DNA of 64,000 nt, taken from Heterotrichella gracilis (Eukaryota; Sar; Xanthophyceae; Tribonematales; Xanthonemataceae). The first letter of the stretch is position 1. The number at the start of each line of letters is the position of its first letter. Both the position numbers and the translations under genes were made by a program. Of the stretch, positions 16,524 to 25,196 are shown one piece after another. The stretch is from positions 186,001 through 250,000 of the forward strand of contig JAULBX010006664.1 of NCBI GenBank assembly GCA_032358255.1. The letters are read 5' to 3'. The notes under the pieces are model-generated. The model saw nothing but the letters and a program-made list of their open reading frames with translations, was not told the DNA's origin and ran no database searches.

Positions 16524-18437
16524 ATGTATTTTCGTTTCAATAAATATTGCGCATTATTTCTTATAATTCTGCTGAGCGCCTTTAACTTTAACGCTCAGGA
16601 GCTCGAAGAGCTGAAATTAGAGTTAAAAAACCTAAGCGGAAAAAATCATGCTGTTCAATGCTTAAAGATAGCACTGTTACATATAGAAAAATATGGCAGG
16701 CCAGACTCTGTATTGCTTTATGCTGGAAGAGCTCAAAGTGAACTAGAAAAAACAAACGATATTAATTATTTAAACAAAGCTAAATTGTATGTTGCTATTG
16801 GATACCAGCAAAAAAATCAGTTCGATACGGCCACAGTAATTTTAGAAGGTGTTTTGAATGGGAACAAAAACGTTCCCGATTCCTTAAGGGCCGATATTTA
16901 TTATTATTTAGGGATTGTTTATTATAGATCGGGAGATAAAAAAACATCGTTAGCGTATTTTATAAAAGCAATCCCAATTTATGAAAAGACTTCAAACATG
17001 GATGGTTTGGTTTTAACCTATTGTAAATTGGCAGACATAATGGTTGCTGATTCACAGAACAAGGAAGCCAATGACTATAAGAATAAGGCAATTGCTTTAT
17101 TTCCAAAACTAAAAAGACCCTATGCTAAAATATTTGCCCGTAATATCATTGCACGTGCTTATATGGATCTGCGGGTGATTTCTCCTACGTATGTTGATAG
17201 CTCAATTGCAATTGCTAAAGAGGCTTACGAGTTAATTAAGGAATATGGCTACTATACAAGAGCTTATCCGATTTTAAACATTATTTCCGACAACTACTAC
17301 GTTAAAAATGAACTTGATTTGGGTTTTAAATACGGTAAGGAAGCTCTGACGTATAGAAATTATTTATACCCGGGCGAAATAATTATGAGTTATGCGAAGT
17401 TCGCAGACTACTACATGTTAAAAGGTCAAAGCAAGCCCGCTTTGGTTTATCTGGATTCAATGAAAAATCAATTAAAAAATTTCAACATTCAATATTATTG
17501 GTTTTCTTATTATGAAAGAGCTTACGAAGTTAATAAAAGAGCGGGAAATTTTTCGGAGGCATTATATGCTATCGAACATTACAATGCCATTAAAGACAGT
17601 TTATACAACGTTGATAAGAGTAAAGAAATTAACGAATTGGCACAAAAATATAACAGAGTTGAAAACGAGAAAAAAATAATGGAATTAAATAATGAGAAGG
17701 AAGTTGCTGCCATCAACACAAAGTTTTTAATAGTGGCGGTTATTTCGTCTTTTTTCGCCATCATTATTATTATATTTTTTTACCGCCAATCTATTACCAA
17801 AAACAAATTAAAAACCATTGAAACAGAGCAACGGTTGAACAGAGCACGCATGGACCCTCATTTTTTCTTTAATATTCTTTCGTCGCTACGCGCCTTTGCT
17901 TTAAAAGAAAACAATTCAGTAAAAACAGCAGATTATTTGACTAAGTATTCTAAAATCATGCGCCAGTCATTGGAAAGTAGCTACAATGAACTTATTACTA
18001 TTGAAACCGAATTAGACTTCCTGAATAACTATTTTGAAATTCAAAAATTACGATACCCGGGAAGATTTGACTACGAAATAAAATTAGGAAGTGAAGTGGA
18101 TACGACTGAATTGTTGCTTCCATCAATGATCATACAACCCTTTGTGGAGAATGCAATCGAACATGGATTTTTAGATGTTGCAGAAAAAGGAATGATCTTT
18201 CTTGGTTTTGAAATAATTTCGAACGAATTAAAGATAACTATTAAAGACAACGGCGCTGGATTCAAAAGTACTTCGCTCAGTCAAAAGACATATCCTTCAA
18301 GAGCTACGCAGATCGTAAATGACAGGCTATTTCTATTGAACAAGCAACATAAATCGAGTGCCCGATTTGAAATAGAGAACAGCTTACCCGTGGGCATAGA
18401 AGTGGATATTTTTTTGCCACTTATTTATTCTAGCTAA
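16524..18437 (+). CDS. TPR sensor histidine kinase, LytS type
   Basis: 637 residues from the ATG at 16524; a GTG at 16515 is possible. A signal or anchor sequence (CALFLIILLSAFNFNAQ) is followed by a TPR sensor region (about 35-390), one transmembrane helix (about 400-422; FLIVAVISSFFAIIIIIFFY), then a His_kinase domain with RMDPHFFFNILSSLR (phospho-acceptor His in DPHFFFN) and an ATP-binding domain with PFVENAIEHGF and DNGAGF. Such kinases phosphorylate LytTR regulators. The partner gene starts 41 bp downstream. Confidence 0.93.
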   Translation: MYFRFNKYCALFLIILLSAFNFNAQELEELKLELKNLSGKNHAVQCLKIALLHIEKYGRPDSVLLYAGRAQSELEKTNDINYLNKAKLYVAIGYQQKNQFDTATVILEGVLNGNKNVPDSLRADIYYYLGIVYYRSGDKKTSLAYFIKAIPIYEKTSNMDGLVLTYCKLADIMVADSQNKEANDYKNKAIALFPKLKRPYAKIFARNIIARAYMDLRVISPTYVDSSIAIAKEAYELIKEYGYYTRAYPILNIISDNYYVKNELDLGFKYGKEALTYRNYLYPGEIIMSYAKFADYYMLKGQSKPALVYLDSMKNQLKNFNIQYYWFSYYERAYEVNKRAGNFSEALYAIEHYNAIKDSLYNVDKSKEINELAQKYNRVENEKKIMELNNEKEVAAINTKFLIVAVISSFFAIIIIIFFYRQSITKNKLKTIETEQRLNRARMDPHFFFNILSSLRAFALKENNSVKTADYLTKYSKIMRQSLESSYNELITIETELDFLNNYFEIQKLRYPGRFDYEIKLGSEVDTTELLLPSMIIQPFVENAIEHGFLDVAEKGMIFLGFEIISNELKITIKDNGAGFKSTSLSQKTYPSRATQIVNDRLFLLNKQHKSSARFEIENSLPVGIEVDIFLPLIYSS

Positions 18438-18466
18438 TAGATTTATACCCGTAATTTCTTTTTGTG

Positions 18467-18474
18467 TATTTTTG
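18467..18474 (+). promoter_or_regulatory. -7 promoter box for the LytTR gene
   Basis: TATTTTTG ends 4 nt before the GTG start at 18479, so a transcript from here would be leaderless. No -33 box is seen. Confidence 0.4.
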
Positions 18475-18478
18475 TGTA

Positions 18479-19231
18479 GTGAAGGCACTTATTATTGACA
18501 ATGAAGAACCAATTAGAACTGAACTTAAAGGTTTACTTTCTGAGCATTGTCCAATAATTGAATCGATTGACGAAGCAAATGGAGTTGCAAACGGAATTAA
18601 GGCAATTTCAAATGTTAACCCCGACATCGTTTTTTTAGACGTGGAGATGGATGATGGGACTGGAATGGACCTTATTAAACAATTAAGCGGAGAGGTTAAC
18701 TTTCAACTTGTTTTTATTACTGCGCACAATAAATATGCAATAGATGCCTTTAAGTTAAGTGCTATTGATTTTTTATTAAAGCCCATCGATTCTGCTGAAT
18801 TGATTGAAAGTGTTAACAGAGCTGAAAAAAATATTAAAACCAAATCTCTAGACAGACAATTACAAATTTTACAGGAAAGCCTTGGTGAAATAAAAAATAG
18901 CGATAAAAAAATTGCTTTAAAGGACAGTGATTCCATTTACTTTATAAAAGTATCAGATATCATTCGTTGTGAGGCTTCTGGCGCTTATACCATTTTTCAT
19001 ATTAATGACCATAAAGATATTTTAATATCAAAAGGAATAAAAGAGTTTGAAGAACTTTTACAAAATTTCGGATTTTTTAGAACCCATCATTCTCACTTGG
19101 TTAACATAAAAAAGATTGTTCGTTTCGATAAAGTAGATGGAGGCATTTTAATTTTAGAAAACCATGAAAAAGTACCCGTTTCTCATCGGAAAAAGGAGAG
19201 TCTTTTAACTTTGCTCGAAAAATTTTCATAA
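18479..19231 (+). CDS. LytTR-family response regulator
   Basis: 250 residues from GTG at 18479, beginning VKALIIDNEEPIRTEL. The open frame reaches 18464, but those codons overlap the promoter box. The receiver domain (1-120) has the acidic pocket and phospho-acceptor Asp in VFLDVEMDDG (about 50-59), Thr in FITAHN and Lys in LLKPID. The LytTR DNA-binding domain (about 145-250) shows the FFRTHHSHLVNIKKI pattern. It is the cognate partner of the kinase just upstream. It may control the secreted-protein genes that follow, but that is inference from position. Confidence 0.95.
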   Translation: MKALIIDNEEPIRTELKGLLSEHCPIIESIDEANGVANGIKAISNVNPDIVFLDVEMDDGTGMDLIKQLSGEVNFQLVFITAHNKYAIDAFKLSAIDFLLKPIDSAELIESVNRAEKNIKTKSLDRQLQILQESLGEIKNSDKKIALKDSDSIYFIKVSDIIRCEASGAYTIFHINDHKDILISKGIKEFEELLQNFGFFRTHHSHLVNIKKIVRFDKVDGGILILENHEKVPVSHRKKESLLTLLEKFS

Positions 19232-19317
19232 AACGCTAATACAGTTCTCAAACCAAATTAAACACGGGTATACTCAAACCCAACGCTTGTATAAGCACCC
19301 AAAAGATAGGATTTGGC

Positions 19318-19335
19318 TTAAGTAATTTTACTTAA
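19318..19335 (+). promoter_or_regulatory. Perfect 18-bp palindrome, candidate operator
   Basis: TTAAGTAATTTTACTTAA has 8-bp perfect arms around TT and lies 14 bp before the ATG of the secreted-protein gene at 19350, downstream of the LytTR gene. It could be an operator. LytTR sites are usually direct repeats, so the binding factor is uncertain. Confidence 0.4.
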
Positions 19336-19349
19336 TAAATCTATATCTT

Positions 19350-22300
19350 ATGAAAAAACTATTTACAACCACGGTTTCTGGCTTATTATTATTTGCAGCC
19401 TTGGGCTTAGCAGCTCAGAATGAGAGAAAATCACAACCTATTACTTTTAAAGAAAATAAAGGTCAAATATGCGATCAGTTTTACAATCCACGACCAGATG
19501 TTTTATTTAGCGGTTACGCCCATGGATTAACCTATCACTTATTAAGTAATGGCTTATCTTATCAAATCAATAAGGTAAATTCCTGGAAAATCGAGGAAGA
19601 TTTTAAGACTCAGGAGAAACTGAAAGTAGTAGATAAATCAACTGTTTACCGAGTAGATATAAGTTGGTTAAACTCGAATAAAAATGTGATTATCGAAAAA
19701 GGAGAGGCTTTAGAAGGTTACGATAATTATTATCTACAACAATGCCCCAATGGCGTCACAAATGTTAAGAGTTATGAAGAGATAACTTATAAAAATATTT
19801 ATAACGGCATCGATTTAAAGTGGTACGAAAAAAATAAACAATTAGAGTATGATTTTATTATTAACCCAAATGCCTCAGTTGATCAAATAAAATTAGAAAT
19901 AAAAGGTGCTGAAAAATTAAGTATCAATAAAAAAGGAGAGTTGGTAATTAAAACCCCGTTGGGTACCATTATCGAAAAAGCGCCAATTGCTTATCAATCA
20001 GGCGAAAAAATTGACGTAAAATGGATGTTACAAAATAATACAGTTAGGTTTAATGTTGGGAATTACAACCATAATTTTCCGTTGGTGATTGACCCTGTAG
20101 TTCGCATGTGGGGAACTTATTATGGCGGAGGACCAGCTACAACCTTTGAAAGATCTACTTTTTGTGAAAGCGATGTTAACGGAAACGTATTTATGGGTGG
20201 CATTACAGGAACAGGCACCGGAACTGTAATTGCAACCGTAGGCCCACATCAGTCCGTATTAGGCGGTTCCGTAGACGCATTTATTACTTTATTTAATAGC
20301 GCTGGCGTAAGACAATGGGGTACTTATTACGGCGGAACAGCTGCAGACCAAGGACTTTCAGCTGCAACCTTTTCAAACAACGTAGTTTATTTAAGCGGGT
20401 TAAGTTATTCAACGGGAACATTACTGGCAACTCCTGGAAGCCATCAACCTGTAAATGGAGGGGGTACTTATGATGCTTTTTTGGTAAAATTAAATAGTAC
20501 CAATGGCACTAGAATTTGGGGAACATATTATGGAGGTTCGGGAAATGATCTTATTAACTCATGCACTACGGATGCAGCCGGAGATGTTTACGTATGCGGT
20601 GAAACTACTGGATCAAGCAATACTGTAATTGCTACAGCTGCCGCGCACCAACCAACAAACGGTGGAGGCACAGACGCTTTTTTAGTAAAATTTAATAGCA
20701 ATGGTGTGCGTCAATGGGGAACGTTTTATGGTGGCCTTAGCTCTACCGATATTGGCAGATCTTGCAGTGCTGACGGTTTTGGAAATATTTTTATGGCTGG
20801 GATTACGGATTCTCCAAATAATATTTCTACTGCAAGTGCGCATCAACCAACTGCGAATGGAGCTCAAGAAGGATTTTTGGTTAAATTTAATAGTACAACC
20901 GGCGTAAGAAGTTGGGGTACCTATTATGGTGGACAGTATGTTGATCGTGCATATACTTGTATAACAGATGCAACGGGTAACGTTTATTTAGCTGGTTCGG
21001 CTGATTCTCATACAGGAACTGTTATTGCAACACCAGGGTCGCATCAAAGTGTGGGATACTTTGTAACGGGCAACGGATTTTTAGCAAAGTTTGATAATGC
21101 AGGCGTTCGCCAATGGGGTACCTATTATAGTGATGTTGTTGGTGGAGCTCATATTTATTCATCTAAACTAGACGCTTTTGGAAATGTATATGTAAGCGGA
21201 CAAACATCTTCAATAGCAGATGTAATAACACCAAATAGTCATCAAATAGTTTCTGGCGGAGGCAATGATGCTTTTGTAGCAAAATTTAATTCCGCCGGTG
21301 TAAGGCAATGGGGAACCTTTTACGGAGGGAGCGGAAGTGAAGGGCCTGGTTATTGCGCAATTGGTATCAATTCAGAAATTTATTTATCTGGCTACACCTC
21401 TACGAGTGGGGGTACAGCAATAGCCACTGTTGGTAGTCATCAACCAATTTATGGAACTGGCAATGAAGATGCTTTCCTTGCAAAATTGTATGATTGTCAG
21501 AATATTGCTTCAACCATAACGGGCTCTACTAATATTTGTGTGGGGCAAACTACTACTATTACATATAGCGGCGCTGGTTTCACAAGTTATACCTGGACTG
21601 CAGGACCAAACACAAATTCAATTGCAGTTTCTCCAACCACTCCAACTAATTATACCGTAACAGCAAGCACTTCAACAGCCCAATGTAAATATCCATTTGT
21701 AGTCACTGTTTCGGTAAATCCGGTACCATCCACTACATTAACTACTTCTTCAAATTCTATTTGCTCAGGTAATACAGTAACATTAACGGCTAGTGGCGCA
21801 ACCACTTATTCTTGGAGCAATACTTCAACTGTCTCCGTAATAAATGTAACTCCAACTACAACTTCAGTTTACACGGTAACAGGATACAACGGAATATGCG
21901 CCAACTCAAAAACGGTTTCAATTAACGTTACACCAACACCAACTGTTTTTATTAGTTCTACTCATTATACACTTTGCTCAGGTACAACTGCCTCTTTATT
22001 AGCTGCAGGAGCCACAACATACTCTTGGGTTAATGGTCCGCCCACAGCAAGTTTTGCAGCTACACCTACAGCTGCTACCGTTTATAGTGTAATAGGTACA
22101 ACCTCGCTCTGCTCAACAACAAGTACTTTATCAATAGGTTACATTGTAACACCAACAATTACTATTAATTCAAGCGCATTAATTATATGTCCAGGAGGAA
22201 GCGTAACACTCTCAATCGTTGGGGCTGCAAGCACTTATTCCTGGAACACAGGGCCAACAACTACCAGTATTGTTGTTTCGCCTTCAAGTAATACAACTTA

Positions 22301-22832
22301 CACTGCCGCAGGATTTAATAGTTTTTGCTACGGTTTAGCAACTACAACTATTTCTGTTTCAAATAGCATAACGGTTAGCGCATCTGCTACCAATCCAACC
22401 ATATGTACAGGAGAGTCAACTACCATTACCACTACCGGTGCCGCAACTTATACATGGAGTACAGGTTCTAACGCAACGTCTATCGCAGTTAGTCCAACAA
22501 CAACAACAAGTTATTCCGTTAGTGGACAAAATGGTTCTTGTTCAGGTAATGCAAGTCTATCAATCGTTGTTGATCCTTGCACTGGAATAAAAGAAAATAA
22601 TACTGGTGTTTACTTTTTGATATACCCAAATCCATCAAACCAAATTGTAAACATTGAAGTTGAAAATATTTCTGGTTTACAAATAATAGATGTGCTGGGA
22701 AAAATAGTTTTTGAAAGTAAACTTCAAAACTTAAACAATACAATAAATATTTCTCATCTAAGCAACGGCGTTTATTATTTTAAAATAAAACAAGGTGAAG
22801 CGATCTCAATTAAAAAAATAATTAAGAATTAA
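19350..22832 (+). CDS. SBBP-repeat, T9SS-secreted cell-surface protein
   Basis: 1160 residues. Signal peptide ending in LGLAAQ; a DUF7948-like N-terminal domain (about 30-240; ITFKENKGQICDQF...VVIDPVVR); seven SBBP repeats each ending in a (R)xWGTYYGG-type strand (about 245-715), consistent with a seven-bladed propeller; five Ig/PKD-like repeats of about 75 residues with ICSGNTVTLTASGA-type starts (about 720-1075); and a T9SS type A sorting domain (about 1090-1160; IYPNPSN...YYFKIKQGEAISIKKIIKN). It should be exported by T9SS and attached to or released from the surface. Ligand unknown. The next gene begins 4 bp downstream. Confidence 0.93.
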   Translation: MKKLFTTTVSGLLLFAALGLAAQNERKSQPITFKENKGQICDQFYNPRPDVLFSGYAHGLTYHLLSNGLSYQINKVNSWKIEEDFKTQEKLKVVDKSTVYRVDISWLNSNKNVIIEKGEALEGYDNYYLQQCPNGVTNVKSYEEITYKNIYNGIDLKWYEKNKQLEYDFIINPNASVDQIKLEIKGAEKLSINKKGELVIKTPLGTIIEKAPIAYQSGEKIDVKWMLQNNTVRFNVGNYNHNFPLVIDPVVRMWGTYYGGGPATTFERSTFCESDVNGNVFMGGITGTGTGTVIATVGPHQSVLGGSVDAFITLFNSAGVRQWGTYYGGTAADQGLSAATFSNNVVYLSGLSYSTGTLLATPGSHQPVNGGGTYDAFLVKLNSTNGTRIWGTYYGGSGNDLINSCTTDAAGDVYVCGETTGSSNTVIATAAAHQPTNGGGTDAFLVKFNSNGVRQWGTFYGGLSSTDIGRSCSADGFGNIFMAGITDSPNNISTASAHQPTANGAQEGFLVKFNSTTGVRSWGTYYGGQYVDRAYTCITDATGNVYLAGSADSHTGTVIATPGSHQSVGYFVTGNGFLAKFDNAGVRQWGTYYSDVVGGAHIYSSKLDAFGNVYVSGQTSSIADVITPNSHQIVSGGGNDAFVAKFNSAGVRQWGTFYGGSGSEGPGYCAIGINSEIYLSGYTSTSGGTAIATVGSHQPIYGTGNEDAFLAKLYDCQNIASTITGSTNICVGQTTTITYSGAGFTSYTWTAGPNTNSIAVSPTTPTNYTVTASTSTAQCKYPFVVTVSVNPVPSTTLTTSSNSICSGNTVTLTASGATTYSWSNTSTVSVINVTPTTTSVYTVTGYNGICANSKTVSINVTPTPTVFISSTHYTLCSGTTASLLAAGATTYSWVNGPPTASFAATPTAATVYSVIGTTSLCSTTSTLSIGYIVTPTITINSSALIICPGGSVTLSIVGAASTYSWNTGPTTTSIVVSPSSNTTYTAAGFNSFCYGLATTTISVSNSITVSASATNPTICTGESTTITTTGAATYTWSTGSNATSIAVSPTTTTSYSVSGQNGSCSGNASLSIVVDPCTGIKENNTGVYFLIYPNPSNQIVNIEVENISGLQIIDVLGKIVFESKLQNLNNTINISHLSNGVYYFKIKQGEAISIKKIIKN

Positions 22833-22836
22833 AAAA

Positions 22837-24765
22837 ATGAAAAAATTAATAATTGTTTTTAGCCTAATTTCCTTTTTATCCCAATCTCAAAATACAGTTT
22901 TTCAATGGGCGGCAGCCATGGGTGCAACAGGAGCTGATGAAGGAAATGCTGTTGCAGTGGATGCGACAGGTAATGTTTACACTGTTGGTGCATTTGCAGG
23001 TACAGTTGACTTTGATCCCGGTCCTGCTAGCTTTACAATAGCTTCCGCAGGAGTTGCTGACGTATTTATTTCAAAACTGGATGCTTCAGGAAATTTTTTA
23101 TGGGCAAAAAAAATTGGAGGAGCTTCAAACGAAGCAGGTAAATCAATAAAACTGGATGCTTCTGGCAATATTTTTTTAACGGGCTTTTTTTCTGGTAGTG
23201 TTGACTTTGATCCTGGAGTAGGATCTTTTGTCATGGCGTCCTCTGGCAGTACAGATGTTTTTATTTGTAAGTTAGACGGAAATGGCAATTTTGTTTGGGC
23301 AAAGAAACACGGCTCAACACTTTCTGATAGCGGCTTAGACATTAGTGTTGACGCGGCCGGGAATGTTTATACAACAGGTTTTTTTGTTGGAACTGTTGAT
23401 TTCGATCCAGGTGCTGGTACTTATACGTTAACATCACCTGCAAGTAACGTAGATGGTTTTGTTTCCAAATTAGATGCGGGAGGTAATTTTATTTGGGCTG
23501 CATCATTTGGTGGCAGCGGGGGTGATTATTTAAGATCTATTTACGTAGATGCTTCAAACGTTTATTTAACCGGCGAATTTCAAGGCACTGTTGATTTCGA
23601 TCCAGGAGTTGGTGTAAATAATATCGTTGCTAGCGGTGCGTACGATGTTTGTGTTATAAAACTTAGTCAGGCAGGCTCACTTGTATGGGCAAAAGCATTA
23701 GGTGCATTAGGAAATGAATTTGGCTATGGCATTTCAGTCGATCCATCAGGAAATGTATATACAACCGGAGCTTTTTCAGGCAATGAAGATTTTGATCCAG
23801 GAGTAGGTGTTTCAAATTTAGCAGCAGTAGGTGGGTATGATGTATTCGTGAGCAAACTTAATTCTCTTGGGAATTTTGTATGGGCAAAAAAAATTGGCAG
23901 TGCAGGTTATGATATTGGAAACGGAATTTTTGCGGATGCAAATAACGTATACATAACGGGTTCTTTTGAGCAAAACGCAGATTTTGACCCGGGTGCTAGC
24001 ACCTACACGATAACATCTGCCGGCTTAGGAGATATATTTATAAACAAACTCGATGCTTCAGGAAATTTTGTTTGGGCGGGTGCTATCGGTAATGTAAATG
24101 CTGATGAAGGCAGAGCAATAGAAATAGATGTCACAGGAAATATCTATACCACCGGCATATTCGAAGGCACGATGGATTTTGACCCAACTTCGGGAACGTA
24201 TGCTTTAACATCAATGGGGCAATCTGATGTTTTTATTCATAAAATGAGTCCATGTGTTTTGCCTCCTACTCCAACAAACGCTACAAATATTGCCGATCAA
24301 AACATTTGCAGCGGTAGCACAACAACATTAAACGCAAGTGGTTCGGGCACTTTAAGTTGGTATTCAAGTCTAACTTCAACTACCGCTTTAGTCACAGGAA
24401 CAACATTTGTAACTCCAACACTTACTACTGGTACTTATACTTATTATGTTGAAGCGGTTACCTGCAGCACAAGCGCATCAAGAGCTCCAATTACAGTAAC
24501 AGTAAACATATGTACTGGAATGAATGAGTTGGAAAATGAAACAACAATAAACATTTATCCAAATCCTAATAATGGCATTGTAAATATTGATATCGAAAAT
24601 CAATCCGATTTACAAATAGCTGACCTGTTAGGAAAAGTTGTGTTAGAAACTAAACTTCAAAAACAAAATAATAATATAAATATTTCTCAACTAAGTAACG
24701 GCATTTATTACCTAAAAATAAAATGCGGTGATGCAGTTTCAATTAAAAAAATAATTAAACAATAA
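22837..24765 (+). CDS. Seven-repeat DFDPG propeller, T9SS-secreted protein
   Basis: 642 residues. After the signal peptide (MKKLIIVFSLISFLSQSQ) come seven repeats of about 65 residues, each with GNVYTTGxFxGTVDFDPG, then FVSKLDxxGNFxWAKxxG. The regular period and count of seven suggest a seven-bladed beta-propeller. Then follow an Ig-like segment (about 475-560; ICSGSTTTLNASGSG) and a T9SS type A domain (IYPNPNNGIVNIDIENQS...IKKIIKQ). The C-terminal domain closely matches that of the gene 4 bp upstream, so the two probably share export and arose in part by duplication. Confidence 0.92.
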   Translation: MKKLIIVFSLISFLSQSQNTVFQWAAAMGATGADEGNAVAVDATGNVYTVGAFAGTVDFDPGPASFTIASAGVADVFISKLDASGNFLWAKKIGGASNEAGKSIKLDASGNIFLTGFFSGSVDFDPGVGSFVMASSGSTDVFICKLDGNGNFVWAKKHGSTLSDSGLDISVDAAGNVYTTGFFVGTVDFDPGAGTYTLTSPASNVDGFVSKLDAGGNFIWAASFGGSGGDYLRSIYVDASNVYLTGEFQGTVDFDPGVGVNNIVASGAYDVCVIKLSQAGSLVWAKALGALGNEFGYGISVDPSGNVYTTGAFSGNEDFDPGVGVSNLAAVGGYDVFVSKLNSLGNFVWAKKIGSAGYDIGNGIFADANNVYITGSFEQNADFDPGASTYTITSAGLGDIFINKLDASGNFVWAGAIGNVNADEGRAIEIDVTGNIYTTGIFEGTMDFDPTSGTYALTSMGQSDVFIHKMSPCVLPPTPTNATNIADQNICSGSTTTLNASGSGTLSWYSSLTSTTALVTGTTFVTPTLTTGTYTYYVEAVTCSTSASRAPITVTVNICTGMNELENETTINIYPNPNNGIVNIDIENQSDLQIADLLGKVVLETKLQKQNNNINISQLSNGIYYLKIKCGDAVSIKKIIKQ

Positions 24766-24782
24766 TAATTAAACTAGAAAAA

Positions 24783-25160
24783 ATGAAAACGAATATCAAA
24801 ACAGTAATAGCAATTGTATTATTTACAATGATCTCAGTAATTGGTAAAGCACAATTTAAAATGGATAGCGATGGTAGAACATTAAGTAATTCAAGTGGAT
24901 CAACCGTTGGTAAAATTGATAGTGATGGCAGAACGATTAGTAACGCCAGCGGTTCTACAATTGGCAAGGTTGATAGTGACGGGAAAACTATAAGCAATAG
25001 AAATGGTTCTACAGTTTTAAAAATTTCCGGTAGCACAATTAGCAATGCCAGTGGCAGCACAATTGCTTCCATGAGCGATGTAACTAATGCAATTAAAGGC
25101 GCAAAACCAGAAGCAGTTTATGTTGCACTTTGGTGGTTTGTGGTAAAAGGAAATAATTAA
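24783..25160 (+). CDS. Small secreted tandem-repeat protein (beta-flower-like)
   Basis: 125 residues. A signal peptide (to about VIGKAQ, residue 23) is followed by about four tandem 18-19-residue units of the form xDSDGRTISNASGSTIGKI (about 26-95) and a short tail ending in YVALWWFVVKGNN. The units resemble the small 4-fold/5-fold beta-flower repeat proteins of Bacteroidota, where each unit forms a few strands of a toroid. The assignment is by pattern only. It has no T9SS domain although it sits 17 bp after one T9SS cargo gene and 36 bp before another, so it may remain in the periplasm or act with them. Confidence 0.75.
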   Translation: MKTNIKTVIAIVLFTMISVIGKAQFKMDSDGRTLSNSSGSTVGKIDSDGRTISNASGSTIGKVDSDGKTISNRNGSTVLKISGSTISNASGSTIASMSDVTNAIKGAKPEAVYVALWWFVVKGNN

Positions 25161-25196
25161 TTGCCATACAACTATAAATTTTATAAGTTAATGATT

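Noticed and set aside
19350-22832. Minus-strand frames over the large SBBP gene
   Set aside because: They are antisense to a repeat-rich coding region and reflect its codon pattern.
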